Below, piece after piece: positions 45,987-57,000 of a stretch of DNA of 64,000 nucleotides (position 1 is its first letter; every line of letters begins with the position of its first letter). The DNA comes from Photorhabdus thracensis (GTDB taxonomy: Bacteria > Pseudomonadota > Gammaproteobacteria > Enterobacterales > Enterobacteriaceae), in NCBI RefSeq assembly GCF_001010285.1, contig NZ_CP011104.1, positions 248,001 through 312,000 of the forward strand. Direction: 5' to 3'. The position numbers were made by a program, and so were the translations under genes. The notes below the pieces were generated by a model. It saw only the letters and a list, made by a program, of their open reading frames with translations. It was not told the DNA's origin and made no database searches.

Positions 45987-47592
45987 CAGGATAGGCCAGA
46001 GATGTTTGTTTAACAGATTGCGCTATTTTAACAATCGCCCGCAGGGTAAAAAAACGGGTATCGTCAGTATTATAGGCCCCTTCATGGTCAACCTCCGCCC
46101 CCAATATTGAACGCAGACCGCTGGCGGTAAATTTCCCTCCCTCAACTGGCACCGTGCCATCACCGGGCTCTTGCGGATCCGCTATAGTAAAAGTTTGTAT
46201 TAGAGAATAGTCATTTCCAGGTTTTATTGGATATTTGACACTGCGCATATCTGAAAGCTCCGCATTCATCGGGTCAAATATCGAGCTATTAAATGCCAGT
46301 TCAAGATTACCTTTCCGATTAAAATAATCTTTACGTGCTACCCAACGGACGGTGCCATAAGAGAGGTGTTTAGTACTGTTACCATAAAAAGCATAGGTAT
46401 TGTTGTGATAACAGCCATTTAATTCTTCTATAAAACTACGCACATCTTTTCTGATTATTTTTGTGAAGTTATCCCAATCTGCCTGCATTACTGACCGGTT
46501 TTTTGCCTTATTTTCCGGGTTAATTAAACGTTCTTCGCATAATCCCCACCATTTATCGCGCTGCAAATAGATTTCTTCATAAGGATCACGCTCCGGTAAG
46601 CTATAGCGTGTATTTCCATCCTCAATCTTCAACCACCACTTACCGTATCTCAAACCGGGTAATAACTGAAGTGGTCCCGGTGACTGCGCCATCACGGCAG
46701 TGAATTGACCGCCATCTTTGCCTATGACTAATCCAGTCGGGCTACCTTCACCTGCTTTCATCCGCTTATAAGCCGTCGGTGCACCAAATGTCGGCATCAC
46801 ACCATGCACAATCCCCAGGAGCCTGTCATGCCCCTCCAATATTTCTGAATAGTGACGTGCCACCAGTCCTCCCATCGAATGCGTGACCAGTATCACCTTC
46901 TCACAAGGCTGACACCGCCGTTTATAGCCCGTAGCCACTTGGTCAATATAGTCCGCCAACCGGTTTGCTGACTCCACATTAGACTGAAGCCAGTTATACC
47001 CCATCACATGAACCGGAAACTGATATTGATAACTCAGCTTAATTTCATCCCGTGTCAGTTTGGCTTCCCCCATCTCAGCCTGTAAATCCATCAACTCCAG
47101 TTGCTGACGCAGTGTCTGCTTTCCCGTCTTATTCAACCGGTTATGCAATAACTCATCCTGATCATCCAGCGCCGCCTGAAGCCAGGGCAAAAATTCGCCG
47201 TAGCTCATATAGGCGACCTCACCCCAACCTCGCTCCTTTCGCGAAGGAAATTTAGGGCCTTCTTTATGATTGTCGTCTACTCTGCCCCGTGAATCGACAA
47301 CAGTATTTTCCGGATCAAGCAACTTTTTTCGATCTTCTGCGCCCTTTAAAACCCAGTCCTTCAAAGCACCCAAGCTGCTGTTTAAACGCCAAACTGGCGT
47401 TCCATTTTTATCCTGCAAATTACTCCCCATCACCCCCGGCAGAAAAATCACCGGAATAACCCGGTTTGGCACCTTATAACAAATCGCCGTCAGGTTCTTT
47501 TCACTGGGCGCATTAACTAACGGGTAATACAGCCTGCCATGCTCGTCATAAACAGGCTGAACAACAATTTTTTCTGATGAATCGGACATCAT
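45979..47592 (-). CDS. Tle4-type T6SS lipase effector (alpha/beta hydrolase)
   Basis: This 537-residue cytoplasm-exported hydrolase has the oxyanion segment VIPVIFLPGVMGSNLQ at residues 46-60. The nucleophile Ser239 sits in VTHSMGGLVARHY, and an acid is likely in DPQEPGDGTVP. His near VDHEGAYN is a candidate for the triad. Tle4 enzymes are phospholipases delivered into competitors, and likely host membranes, by VgrG spikes. The start overlaps the end of vgrG, and the immunity gene follows with an 8-bp overlap, so vgrG-tle4-tli4 form one unit. Confidence 0.85.
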   Translation of the reverse strand: MMSDSSEKIVVQPVYDEHGRLYYPLVNAPSEKNLTAICYKVPNRVIPVIFLPGVMGSNLQDKNGTPVWRLNSSLGALKDWVLKGAEDRKKLLDPENTVVDSRGRVDDNHKEGPKFPSRKERGWGEVAYMSYGEFLPWLQAALDDQDELLHNRLNKTGKQTLRQQLELMDLQAEMGEAKLTRDEIKLSYQYQFPVHVMGYNWLQSNVESANRLADYIDQVATGYKRRCQPCEKVILVTHSMGGLVARHYSEILEGHDRLLGIVHGVMPTFGAPTAYKRMKAGEGSPTGLVIGKDGGQFTAVMAQSPGPLQLLPGLRYGKWWLKIEDGNTRYSLPERDPYEEIYLQRDKWWGLCEERLINPENKAKNRSVMQADWDNFTKIIRKDVRSFIEELNGCYHNNTYAFYGNSTKHLSYGTVRWVARKDYFNRKGNLELAFNSSIFDPMNAELSDMRSVKYPIKPGNDYSLIQTFTIADPQEPGDGTVPVEGGKFTASGLRSILGAEVDHEGAYNTDDTRFFTLRAIVKIAQSVKQTSLAYPDE

Positions 47593-50123
47593 TACTCCTT
47601 ACCTTCTTTTAAATAGAACTTCATTGCTTCCACCCCTAATTGCTGCTGTTTGGTCACCTTACCATCCGAGTCGGTTGTCGAAGGTTGCTGACTATTGTCC
47701 TGATTGTGTAAAAGGCTGCTTTGATGGTTCACCGGTGAATCATCAAAAGGCCAGAGCACCTGCGGTGTTATAGCAAAATCCGTTGTCTCACGTTGGGAAG
47801 CCATCTGATTAAAACTCTGCCCACCAAATTTTTGCCACACCGCCGCCCGCTGGATAATGTTATTGGGCGCCCCACTTTCCACCTGTCCGTTGCCAATACG
47901 GATATATCCCCCGCCACAGGCCAGCAAAATCTCCTCTTTGGCACTGATGATCACTTTGCCTTCATGACTGCTCACCGTGATGTCTTTCAACGCCTCCAGT
48001 CCCATCGCATCACCCTGCGCCTGAATATCTATCCGCCCTCGGCTGGCAAACAGTTTGATCCCCAGCTCTTCGGCAAACAGGCTGATAATCCCACCGGCTG
48101 CTACCGTGAATTTTTTCAGCACACTGAAATCGGTATTTTTCCCACTGGTGGCGATAATATTTTCCCCTGCGGAAAGCTGGAGATTTTTCGCCGTCGTCTG
48201 AGCAATACCCTCGGGTGCGGAAAGTAACAGCGCTGATTTTCTCAGTTCCGTCAACGTGTCACTCAATAACGCCTTCTGTTGCTGCAAATCCGCTAATTCA
48301 GCTTTGGCGGTTTCTGCCGCACCCCGTAATGCTTCGGTTAACGCCTGCGCCTGTTGTAACTGACTGATTGCCGCCTGCATTGCCAACACGTCTCCCCCCG
48401 CGTTGGCCTGTTTATCCGCACTGATAAACAACCCTTTCCCGGCCCGGATCGCGCCCCAGTCATCGGTGCGCAACTCAAAGCCCTCACCCCGTTTATCCGG
48501 GTGCGGTTGCTGGCTGTCGACCAGATGCCCCAGATTGAGCTGGCTCTTACCGCCGTATTCGGTACTCAGTTTGATGTGCTCCCGACCGCGCTCATCGTCC
48601 ATGCGCAATTTGTTATTCGCCGGGGTACGCAGGACATTGCGTTTGTAGTTGAACAAGGTGACGTGATCCGGGTGTTTTGAGTCGTGCAGCGCATGGGCGA
48701 TATAGGGCCGATCCGGGTCGCCCCCTTCAAATGCGATCGCCACCTCGGTACCTTCGAGCAACGGCCAGTGAAAACCGTAGGTGTCACCCGCATAGGGACG
48801 AGCCAGACGCACCCACAGGCTTTCTCCCCCTTGCGGCCATTCCGCCCGGTCAAAATCAAACGCCACCCGGTACAACCCGTCTTTATCAATATCCCCGTAC
48901 GGGTCGTTCACGACCGTGCTGCTTACTCTGGCCGGCAAGGTGCCCGCTATCCGGGGTTTGGGGATCAATTCAGGTCGAAAACAGATGTTTTCCGCGTAGG
49001 GGATCGCAGTGAATGCCATTTCAAAACTGCGATCCCGGCGCGCACTGCTGCGAATAGCGGTTATCACTGCCCCTTTACGGAAGGCTTCCGGCGCTTCACC
49101 CCTGACTTTCAACTCCTGGCCCGGTAACAGCGTCGCGGATGTCGTCAATCCCCGCAGTTGAGTCTGTCGATTCAGGTAACGTTCATGTTGCAGCCGGGAA
49201 TGGAACACCCCGCTTTCCACTGCCGGATCCAGGTCGTAACGGTTGCCTAACACCCGGTAGTTGTTATCCCGATAATGGTACGCTTCGCCATACAGGGTCT
49301 CATTGCCCCGCGTCACATCCACTTCGGCATCCATACCGTATTGCGGCAGCGCGTCACGGTAGTCATAATCGCGGGTCACCACTTTGCCTTCCACCACCTG
49401 ATGTGCGGTTTCCATGCCCCACACCACATCTTCCTCCCCGCCGTGCATGCCTGACGGATTGAGCGCCGGCATATAGACATTAAACTGGTAGTAACGCTGA
49501 TCGTCGTAAAACTCCACCACGTCAATTTTCAGCCGATCGTCCGCGGTCAGTTTGTACCAGATCCCCACTTCCGCCAGCAGGCGTTGCACAAAACGTAAAT
49601 CATCTTCGTCGTATTGCATCACCTGCTCCCGCTTCGGGCAGGGGTACGCCAGGGTGAATAAGAAATCCTGGCCGCGAAAACCGTGTCGTTCACGCAGGAT
49701 TTTTTCCACGATTTCCGGTACCGACATTTTCTGATAAATGGCGAATTGGCGGCTTCTCGATAACAGAGCCAGCCGCGGCTCCAGGGTCACTTCGTAACGG
49801 CTTTCATCCCGCGAGGTGGACAACAGCTTAAATTCGCTGATTACCCCGTAGATTGTGCGCAGCGGCGCCGGCGGTATCACCGGCATGCCCCGCATTCCCG
49901 GATTAATCGCGGGCGACGTCAGGGTAAACGAAGCGTCCCGCATCAGCATCTGCGCCGGTTTGATATCTTTCACCGGGCTGGTGAATTCAATGGCGTAACG
50001 AAAAGGCCGGCTTAAGAATTCCTGCCCGCTAAACGCCACCACATCCAGCGGCGCAGTATTTTTCCACACGTTCAGTTTGTAGCGGCTGTGATCAAAGATG
50101 ATCGCCGGGGTTGTGTTGTTCAT
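47592..50123 (-). CDS. vgrG: VgrG, T6SS spike protein
   Basis: This 843-residue VgrG of the Rhs/gp27-gp5 type starts MNNTTPAIIFDHSRYKLNVW after a GGAGGA ribosome site. An upstream in-frame start at 50192 is not supported. The gp27-like body is followed by the gp5-like OB segment (VRLARPYAGDTYGFHWPLLEGTEVAIAFEGGDPDRPYIAHAL). A coiled region and a DUF2345-like beta-helix (LLSAPEGIAQTT to AKEEILLACGGGYIRIG) come next. A Q/S-rich tail then probably docks the Tle4 effector. The core T6SS genes are not in the window, so this is an orphan vgrG island. Confidence 0.93.
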   Translation of the reverse strand: MNNTTPAIIFDHSRYKLNVWKNTAPLDVVAFSGQEFLSRPFRYAIEFTSPVKDIKPAQMLMRDASFTLTSPAINPGMRGMPVIPPAPLRTIYGVISEFKLLSTSRDESRYEVTLEPRLALLSRSRQFAIYQKMSVPEIVEKILRERHGFRGQDFLFTLAYPCPKREQVMQYDEDDLRFVQRLLAEVGIWYKLTADDRLKIDVVEFYDDQRYYQFNVYMPALNPSGMHGGEEDVVWGMETAHQVVEGKVVTRDYDYRDALPQYGMDAEVDVTRGNETLYGEAYHYRDNNYRVLGNRYDLDPAVESGVFHSRLQHERYLNRQTQLRGLTTSATLLPGQELKVRGEAPEAFRKGAVITAIRSSARRDRSFEMAFTAIPYAENICFRPELIPKPRIAGTLPARVSSTVVNDPYGDIDKDGLYRVAFDFDRAEWPQGGESLWVRLARPYAGDTYGFHWPLLEGTEVAIAFEGGDPDRPYIAHALHDSKHPDHVTLFNYKRNVLRTPANNKLRMDDERGREHIKLSTEYGGKSQLNLGHLVDSQQPHPDKRGEGFELRTDDWGAIRAGKGLFISADKQANAGGDVLAMQAAISQLQQAQALTEALRGAAETAKAELADLQQQKALLSDTLTELRKSALLLSAPEGIAQTTAKNLQLSAGENIIATSGKNTDFSVLKKFTVAAGGIISLFAEELGIKLFASRGRIDIQAQGDAMGLEALKDITVSSHEGKVIISAKEEILLACGGGYIRIGNGQVESGAPNNIIQRAAVWQKFGGQSFNQMASQRETTDFAITPQVLWPFDDSPVNHQSSLLHNQDNSQQPSTTDSDGKVTKQQQLGVEAMKFYLKEGKE

Positions 50124-50254
50124 AATTTCCTCCCACTTGCTTCTCGGTCGCTTCAGGTACGCTACCGCCCATAGCCGTATACCGAGGCCCATAAGGTCAT
50201 GATTTGTTTTAGGGGTTCCATAGCGGGGCCTGTGACACCCGCCATCACACCTGG

Positions 50255-50641
50255 TCAGTCCAGGTGATTTTCATGTCGCCTGCACTGACGACGTGTGTGA
50301 AAAAACGGGTACCTGTTGTGGTCGCTGGCAGGAACAGATCCAACGCCCTGCCCAATGCCCGTTCGACCGGCTGTAAACAGCGCAGCCCGCAGTTGGGGAA
50401 TTTGGCGGACCACTTGCTCAGGCTCGAAATCGTTTATTTGTCGGAAAGTGAGTGCGATATTTTCTTCGCTGCCATTTTCAGCCAGGGTATTTTGAACCGT
50501 CAGGTTAACAGCGAGGCTAAATTCAGCCATCACCCATAATTTCAGCTGCAACTCAACTTTTTTCTGCGCACCACCCGTGTGTAAATCTAATTTGATATTA
50601 ATACGCACTTTAGGGGACTCTTTTTGAAAACTCTGTATCAC
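50255..50641 (-). pseudogene. tssB (vipA/impB) remnant with internal deletion
   Basis: From a GTG with a good ribosome site (AAGGA), the product begins QSFQKESPKVRINIKLDLHTGG, a clear TssB sheath-protein start. It then jumps from ...LKLWVM to AEFSLAVNLTVQNTLAENG, dropping about 40-45 residues of the normal protein without losing frame. It continues through DFEPEQVVRQIPQLRAAL and then loses homology. The next frame encodes ERALGRALDLFLPATTTG...MKITWTDQV, apparently the tail of another gene. It cannot form a sheath and is a scar of a lost T6SS locus. Confidence 0.8.
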
Positions 50642-50701
50642 CAGTAGTTCCTTAAAAAATAAAGATGGAATGAATGGCATGATGGTCATGCCATTACGCA
50701 T

Positions 50702-52858
50702 CTTAGAAACAAAAAACCGGATTCAGATATTTCAGAGCAGGCAGATAACCAGGCAACAAATAAGAGAAAACCGACAATGCCTGTGCCAATAAATAAATGA
50801 ATTTACCAGACAAGCCATTCCCTAGAAAAAGGCGATTTTCTAAACAGTTTTATATAAAATCAAGACATTTTTTATCCTATAGCACTTTTTGCACAAAACA
50901 AATCAGTCATAAGAACTGACCTATGACGGAAAAAGCACACAACATATAAACATAACCCAAACGATATGGAATATTTTTAAAAAACATATTGTATTTATTT
51001 TCATAAGGTGATAGAGATTTCTCTGTTTTATTATTAACAGGGCAATTTGGCAATGAGGGATATATTAATAATTTATTATTTTTCAATTGGTTATTAAAAA
51101 TTTCACGCAGCTAAAGTCATTTTTATATTCACAACATAATAAGCCAAATACTTAGTAGAAGAAGTAAAAAAGAAATAATTATCAGCCAGGTTAATGCGAA
51201 TGAGAATAAATTCTATGATGCAGAATAATGCGTGGTAGAAATAGTCAGAAACAATGGATTAATACGGATATTATTAGTGATATTTTTACAAAATATCTAC
51301 CATACTGTGGCTCAGATAAAGCGATATATTTATCTTCACAATGCACTGAATAGTAATAATAATTATGAAAACAAAAGAATTCCATAAAATAAGGATAACT
51401 TGCTTTTTAATAAATAGAGCAACACCCTCCATGCTTCTTATCGGTTTAACGATTAGCGCAAATTGGCGGGTTCTTTACCTTAATTTTATTTGGGGAGAGA
51501 TGTCCGGCCATTATATACATCTTTCACCGGGCAACATCTCCGTCAATAGATGGTTCCATATTTAAGGAGGGTAATGTGGCTTCCGTCACCCGTTGAAGGA
51601 CAAAGTTTCCTGGCGGCTGACTGATAAGAATCGCTTTACAAATTTGTCATCTTTTTAACATTATGTCGTTTCTCTTTTTACTTGTTTTCCCTTTTTTGGC
51701 GATTGGTAAGCTGTTTTCTTTTCGGTGATTAATTAGCTAAAGGGAAAAAACAAACGCCCACTAATACCAGATTTTGAAAATGGACAGAGTACCTAAAAAC
51801 GGCTTATTCCCTGTCATTAACAGAAAATTGAAATAAATCAGCAAAAAAAGATATTATTCGAAAAACATAAAAAGGTATCTTTATACCATCAGGCTATTTA
51901 CGAGTTAATTTATGAAGATAAAATACAAGAAGATAACTTGTAAAAACTGCTCAGAATTGCCAGTAAAACAGCGTTAATAAAGATAAAAAGCGAGTATGAT
52001 TAACGTTGATTAAATGTAAAACACAACATACCATAATGATTAAACTTAACAAAAATCAGGCGTTAAAAGTGGTAAAAAAACGGCTAAAACCTTATTATAT
52101 AAGTTAAAACCAGAAGTTAAAAAAATGGCTTTTAATAAAAGTTTAAAATCTGCCTATCATAAATCCATAAGTGAAAATAAGAAAAAGAATTGGTTTTATT
52201 AATGCTTATATACCACGTGGAAAAAGACAAATAAAAATATTAGGCGGTTAATCAGACAATCTATTTTCTAAAATTAACCTGCTTTAATAACGTTTTCAAC
52301 TGAAGAATAAACTTTTTTATAAGCCAGTTAAATAATCATTCATAAAAAACAGGAATAACAAAACCCACAAATAAATAATTTAACTAAATACATCCATTTA
52401 AAATTATTTAATACTATTTTATCCCATTGAACAGTATTGCTTTTCATACCTTTAATGTGATTTAACAATAAACTAAAATAAAAACCATCAGTAAATAAAA
52501 TCAGCATTATGCCGATTTTTTATTATACCGGCAATATCATTAATATATTTTTAAATGCCATCACCAAAAACATAAAATAGCGCTTTAAATTCCATTAAAT
52601 TTATATCACCCTCATTTCTTAGCATGTATTTTTATTTTTTCAAAAAATCAAAACAATTAAATTAATAAATGAATTGTTAATATATAACCTTGATTGCAAC
52701 CTACTCATGACATTAATCTCCAATAATTAAAATCATCTTGGAGAACTAAGAATATAATGAAATTCCATAATTAAAGGAAATTTTTCAACACTACTTTTAA
52801 TCCACTTAAATTAAAAAAAATATGTTATAATATAATTACCATGAAGGATATATAATAA
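50702..52858. other. AT-rich intergenic desert
   Basis: About 2.1 kb between the tssB remnant and the photopexin-like gene is very AT-rich and lacks ORFs with family or ribosome-site support. A 66-codon plus-strand ORF at 51365-51565 is crossed by the NRPS relict and is probably chance. A TATAAT-like box near 52827 may serve the following gene. Confidence 0.65.
51506..51589. pseudogene. Relict of the NRPS thioesterase 3' end
   Basis: 51506-51550 matches the 3' flank of the NRPS gene at about 54000-54043 (GGCCATTATATACATCTTT / ACAACATC...CGTCAATA). 51552-51589 matches coding sequence at about 54239-54276 in the thioesterase domain (AAGGAGGG-AATGTGGCTTCC). The ~190 bp that separate the two parts in the real gene are missing. 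It is therefore a deleted, decayed copy of an NRPS gene end. Confidence 0.75.
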
Positions 52859-53893
52859 ATGAATACAGATACCTATCTATTTCTTAACTCAGAAAATATT
52901 AAATATAATGATCAGTTACATAAAGCATACACTGGTTATCCTCAATCTATCAGTAACGACTGGCCTAACCTTCCTGTTGAATTCCAAAGACAGATCGACG
53001 ATATCGTCAATTTAAATGGTTCTCTATATTTTTTTAAAGGTTCACAATATCTTAAATTCGATATAGCGAAAGCACAAGTAAGTGATGGACCAAAACCCAT
53101 TGTAGAGGGATGGCCTGGATTGAAAGGTACTGAATTTGAAAATGGGATAGATGCAGCTATAGAATGGGTCGATACAAAACAAGATATTGTTTGTTTCTTC
53201 AAAGGATATGATTGTATCGATTACACTGTCAGTTCACACAAAATTAATAAGAAAACTATCTCTGCCAGATGGGGAACTACCGGTAAGTACGCTGCATTCA
53301 ACGCGAATTTGGATGCTGTTGTTTTATGGAAAAGCATTGCCAGCCAGTTTATCTACTTTTTCAAAGACAGTAATTATATTAGATACAATACGAAATTGAA
53401 TGCTATTGATGGTGGACCTCGACTCACCCGATCCGGTTGGCCGGGTGTCTCTTTCCACAAAATTCAAGCAGCGGTATCTGTTAATACAGATTTATTAGGT
53501 AGTAAACGTGGCAATAATAATGGAGGCTGTGGCGGAACATGCGGTACCAATGACACCGGTAAACACTGTTTCCAATTACCTCAAAGTATTCGGTTTGGCT
53601 TGATAGCCTATAATAATACGAACATTCAGCAAACGGTAAAGGTATATATTGACGATCTCCTGGTAGACACATTAACCGGTAAAGGAGAAAATAATCTGAC
53701 GGCGACTAAAGCCTACACATCAGGTACAGGTAAAGTCTGTATTGAAATTACAGGAGATGGCAAACCCTGCAAACTCTGTTATTTCGATAACATACTTGAC
53801 GGAAAACCAGGAATAGCAACTATCGGTGCTGAAAACGGTACCAAGGATAATTACAATGACTGCGTGGTAATGTTGAATTGGCCACTAGTGTGA
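52859..53893 (+). CDS. Hemopexin-repeat protein fused to a LecB (PA-IIL)-like lectin domain (photopexin-like)
   Basis: This 344-residue protein has no obvious signal peptide. Residues of about 1-210 contain hemopexin-type repeats with SLYFFKGSQYLKFD, VCFFKGYDCIDYT and IYFFKDSNYIRYN cores, as in the Photorhabdus photopexins. A glycine/cysteine linker (GNNNGGCGGTCG) joins a C-terminal domain. That domain resembles the Pseudomonas LecB fucose-binding lectin, from LPQSIRFGLIAYNN to the end ENGTKDNYNDCVVMLNWPLV. Two acidic Ca2+ ligand positions of LecB are altered here. A strong terminator follows. Roles in host glycan or haem/iron interaction are inferred. Confidence 0.85.
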   Translation: MNTDTYLFLNSENIKYNDQLHKAYTGYPQSISNDWPNLPVEFQRQIDDIVNLNGSLYFFKGSQYLKFDIAKAQVSDGPKPIVEGWPGLKGTEFENGIDAAIEWVDTKQDIVCFFKGYDCIDYTVSSHKINKKTISARWGTTGKYAAFNANLDAVVLWKSIASQFIYFFKDSNYIRYNTKLNAIDGGPRLTRSGWPGVSFHKIQAAVSVNTDLLGSKRGNNNGGCGGTCGTNDTGKHCFQLPQSIRFGLIAYNNTNIQQTVKVYIDDLLVDTLTGKGENNLTATKAYTSGTGKVCIEITGDGKPCKLCYFDNILDGKPGIATIGAENGTKDNYNDCVVMLNWPLV

Positions 53894-53925
53894 ATTAAAA
53901 ATAATTTGGTAAATGCACTACAAAC

Positions 53926-53952
53926 AAAAAAGCGGCGTTATGTCGCTTTTTT
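53926..53952 (+). terminator. Rho-independent terminator after the photopexin-like gene
   Basis: AAAAAAGCG / CGCTTTTTT forms a 9-bp stem with a U-run. It lies about 30 bp past the stop codon and can work in both directions, facing the end of the NRPS gene. Confidence 0.82.
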
Positions 53953-54075
53953 GTTATGCGTAACGACAAGGGGTATTGCTATTAAGGTGCGGGCATCCTT
54001 GCCCATTATAAATACCTTTAACCGGACAACATCCGTCGTCAATAATTGCTTGCTATTCCTGCAATATCACTGACA

Positions 54076-57000
54076 TTACACCGCCTCCGCTTCACAATTC
54101 ATTGCCAACGCCATGCTTAAGGTTTTAGCCAAAATAGTTTTATTTTCACTATCCTCCATCAGGCTAAAGTGGTCGCCCGGTACAGATGTTAGCTGGAGCG
54201 AAGAATCAGGCACGACCTGCTTCCAGCCTAACGACGGTTCCATACTCAAGGAGGGCAATGTGGCTTCCGTCACGAAAGGGATCTGCGGATAAGATTCCAT
54301 CGCATAGAACTGATGGAGCGTTATCGCCAAGACTTGTGGCTCATATTCTTTGACCATTTGCATATAATTTCCCATCTGTTCCCAACGTTTTGCGATCAAG
54401 TCAGGACGCAGATTTGCCGGGTATAATTCCAGTTCCTGCGCCGCGGCAATAAATTGCACCAAATTCAGTTTATCGATTCTCTGATGCAATACCGCAATCT
54501 CCTCTTCATGTTCCCCGCCCGACTGTCTTGCCAGTTCAATAAGAAACTGGAATTTTAGTTGAATAACCAGATGCTTGAAGCAGTGAGGGGCTGGCGTATC
54601 AATCAAACCCAGGAAATCGACGGTCTCACCAGCGTTTAAAAGTTGCTGGGCAATGGCATAAGCCAGTACACCACCAGAAGAGTAACCGTAGATCCGGTAT
54701 CGGCCTTCCGGTTGAACCGCTTTCATAAAGGTGATCATTTTGGCGGCCAACGCTTCAATAGTCGATACCGGCTCTTCATTGATGGACGGCCAGGGCAATG
54801 CATAAATCGGATAGTCAGACTGAATATGTTGAGCTAATCCAAAGATATAGGAGTAATCATCCATACCGCTGGGCACAAAGAATAGCGGTGGCTCCATTCC
54901 GGATGGCCGCACAGGTATCGCACTGCTTTGTGGCTGAGACAGTGGATCTAATGTGATTTTTGATACCAATTCAGCCAGCACAGGGAATTGGAATAGGTTA
55001 TTCAATGTACACATCAAACCACGGCCTGCGGCAAGGTTTATCATCCGCATAGCAAGCAACGAGTGTCCACCCAACGCAAAGAAATTGTCATACCGGCCTA
55101 TTTGCTCAACCTCCAGCAATTCACTCCAGATAGTAGCGAGCGCAGTCTCAATTTCCCCTTGCGGCGCTTGATAAACCTTGCGGGCAAAGGCATTCTGATC
55201 CGGCACCGGCAACGCCTGCCGATCCAATTTACCGTTCGGAGTCAGCGGAAAGGTATCCAGACGCACAAAAGCCGCCGGTACCATATAGTCAGGTAAAATA
55301 TCACTCAGATGTTCACGCAGGGTGGCGGCCAGTCCGTTATCCGTTTTTGCCACTACATAGGCAACTAAACGCTTATCCTGACCATCACCCAACGCCAGCA
55401 CCAACGCTTCACTCACCGCCGGATGTTCGGTCAGATGCGCCTCGATTTCCCCCGGCTCAATACGGAAACCGCGGATTTTAACCTGCTGGTCATTACGACC
55501 GACAAACACCAGATTGCCGTCCGGCAGGTAACGGGCTAAATCCTCGGTGCGATACATCCGGGCATCAACGTCATCACTAAACGGATCCGGCAGGAAACGT
55601 TCGGCAGTCAGCTCAGGGCGATTGAGATAGCCGCGGGCCACTCCAACACCACCAATATATAACTCACCTACCGCCCCCAGCGGCACCGGCTGACCGTGTT
55701 TGTCCAACAGATAGACACGTTTGTTCACTGTCGGGCTACCGATGGGAATTAATCCCCCTGTATAGTCTGATGGGCAATTCCAGGTGGTGGCGCAAACGGT
55801 GATTTCCGTCGGGCCATAAGCGTTGAACAAATCGGCCCGGCCACACAATGTCTGAAACAAGGCGGTAGCCGGCGCTTCTCCTGCGAATATTAATGTGGGT
55901 TTTATGGCTATCGCTGGCAACCCTGCGCCATCGTGAAACATGGCCGGTGTCATGCAAGCGTGCGTCACCCTCTGTTCTTCCAAGTAATGCCAGAGACGGA
56001 GCGGATCTTGCCGGATGGTTTCAGTCGGAATAATCAGTGTAGCCCCACTGCTCAACGCTATCATGATTTCCCAGACGCTGGCATCAAAGCCAAATGAGGC
56101 AAACTGCAACATTCGGCTAGTTACACCAACATCAAACTGGGCAATTTGTTCCATCGTCAGGTTAACCACACTCTGATGTTCAATCATCACCCCTTTCGGC
56201 GTACCGGTCGAGCCGGAGGTGTAAATTACATATGCCAAATGCCGCGAAGTTAGTATAGGAATTTGTAAGTTATTGTCCGGCTGATCAAGACAGGTATTTG
56301 GATCAATTACGGTTAATTGTGCAAGCGCTTCTTCACCCAAAGCGAGACATCCAGCATGATCTGCCAATATCACTGATGAGGCTGAGTCCCTCAACATATA
56401 GGTCAAACGCTCGCCGGGGTAAGCTGGATCCAGCGGCACATAGGCGCCACCCGCTTTCAGCACAGCCAATATCCCTACCACCCTTGATGGTGAACGCGTC
56501 ATACAAATCACTACCCGTTGATCTGGTTCTATGCCCAGTTCAATGAGTTGATGGGCCAGCCGGTTAGCGCGGGCATTTAATTCGGCGTAGCTGAGGATGT
56601 GCTCTTCATACATTAATGCTATCGCATCAGGGGTTTTCTCTGCCTGCTGTTCAAACAGCTGGTGAATGCAACATTGATCAGCATACTCTGTTTCAGTCGC
56701 GTTCCAGGTTTCCAGCAATAGCTTGCGCTCCCCCACAGCCAAAATATCGATTTTCCCAACCGACTGTTGAGGGTTAGCCACTATTTCCCGCAGTACGGTA
56801 TGGAGATATTCCAGATGCCGCTCAATCGTGGGTTGATCAAACAAGGCGGTGGCATAATTCAGATAACCAACAATCCGGCCATCCACCTCAGACAAATTCA
56901 GCTCAAGATCGAACTTAACCACATCAAAAGTTTGCTCAACGGGTGACACGGCCAGCCCCGGCAACGCCCATTCTGGAGCCTCGTTATTCTGCCAGGCAAA

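Noticed and set aside
51365-51565. 66-codon plus-strand ORF in the AT-rich desert
   Set aside because: It overlaps the NRPS relict on its 3' side and lacks homology or a good ribosome site.
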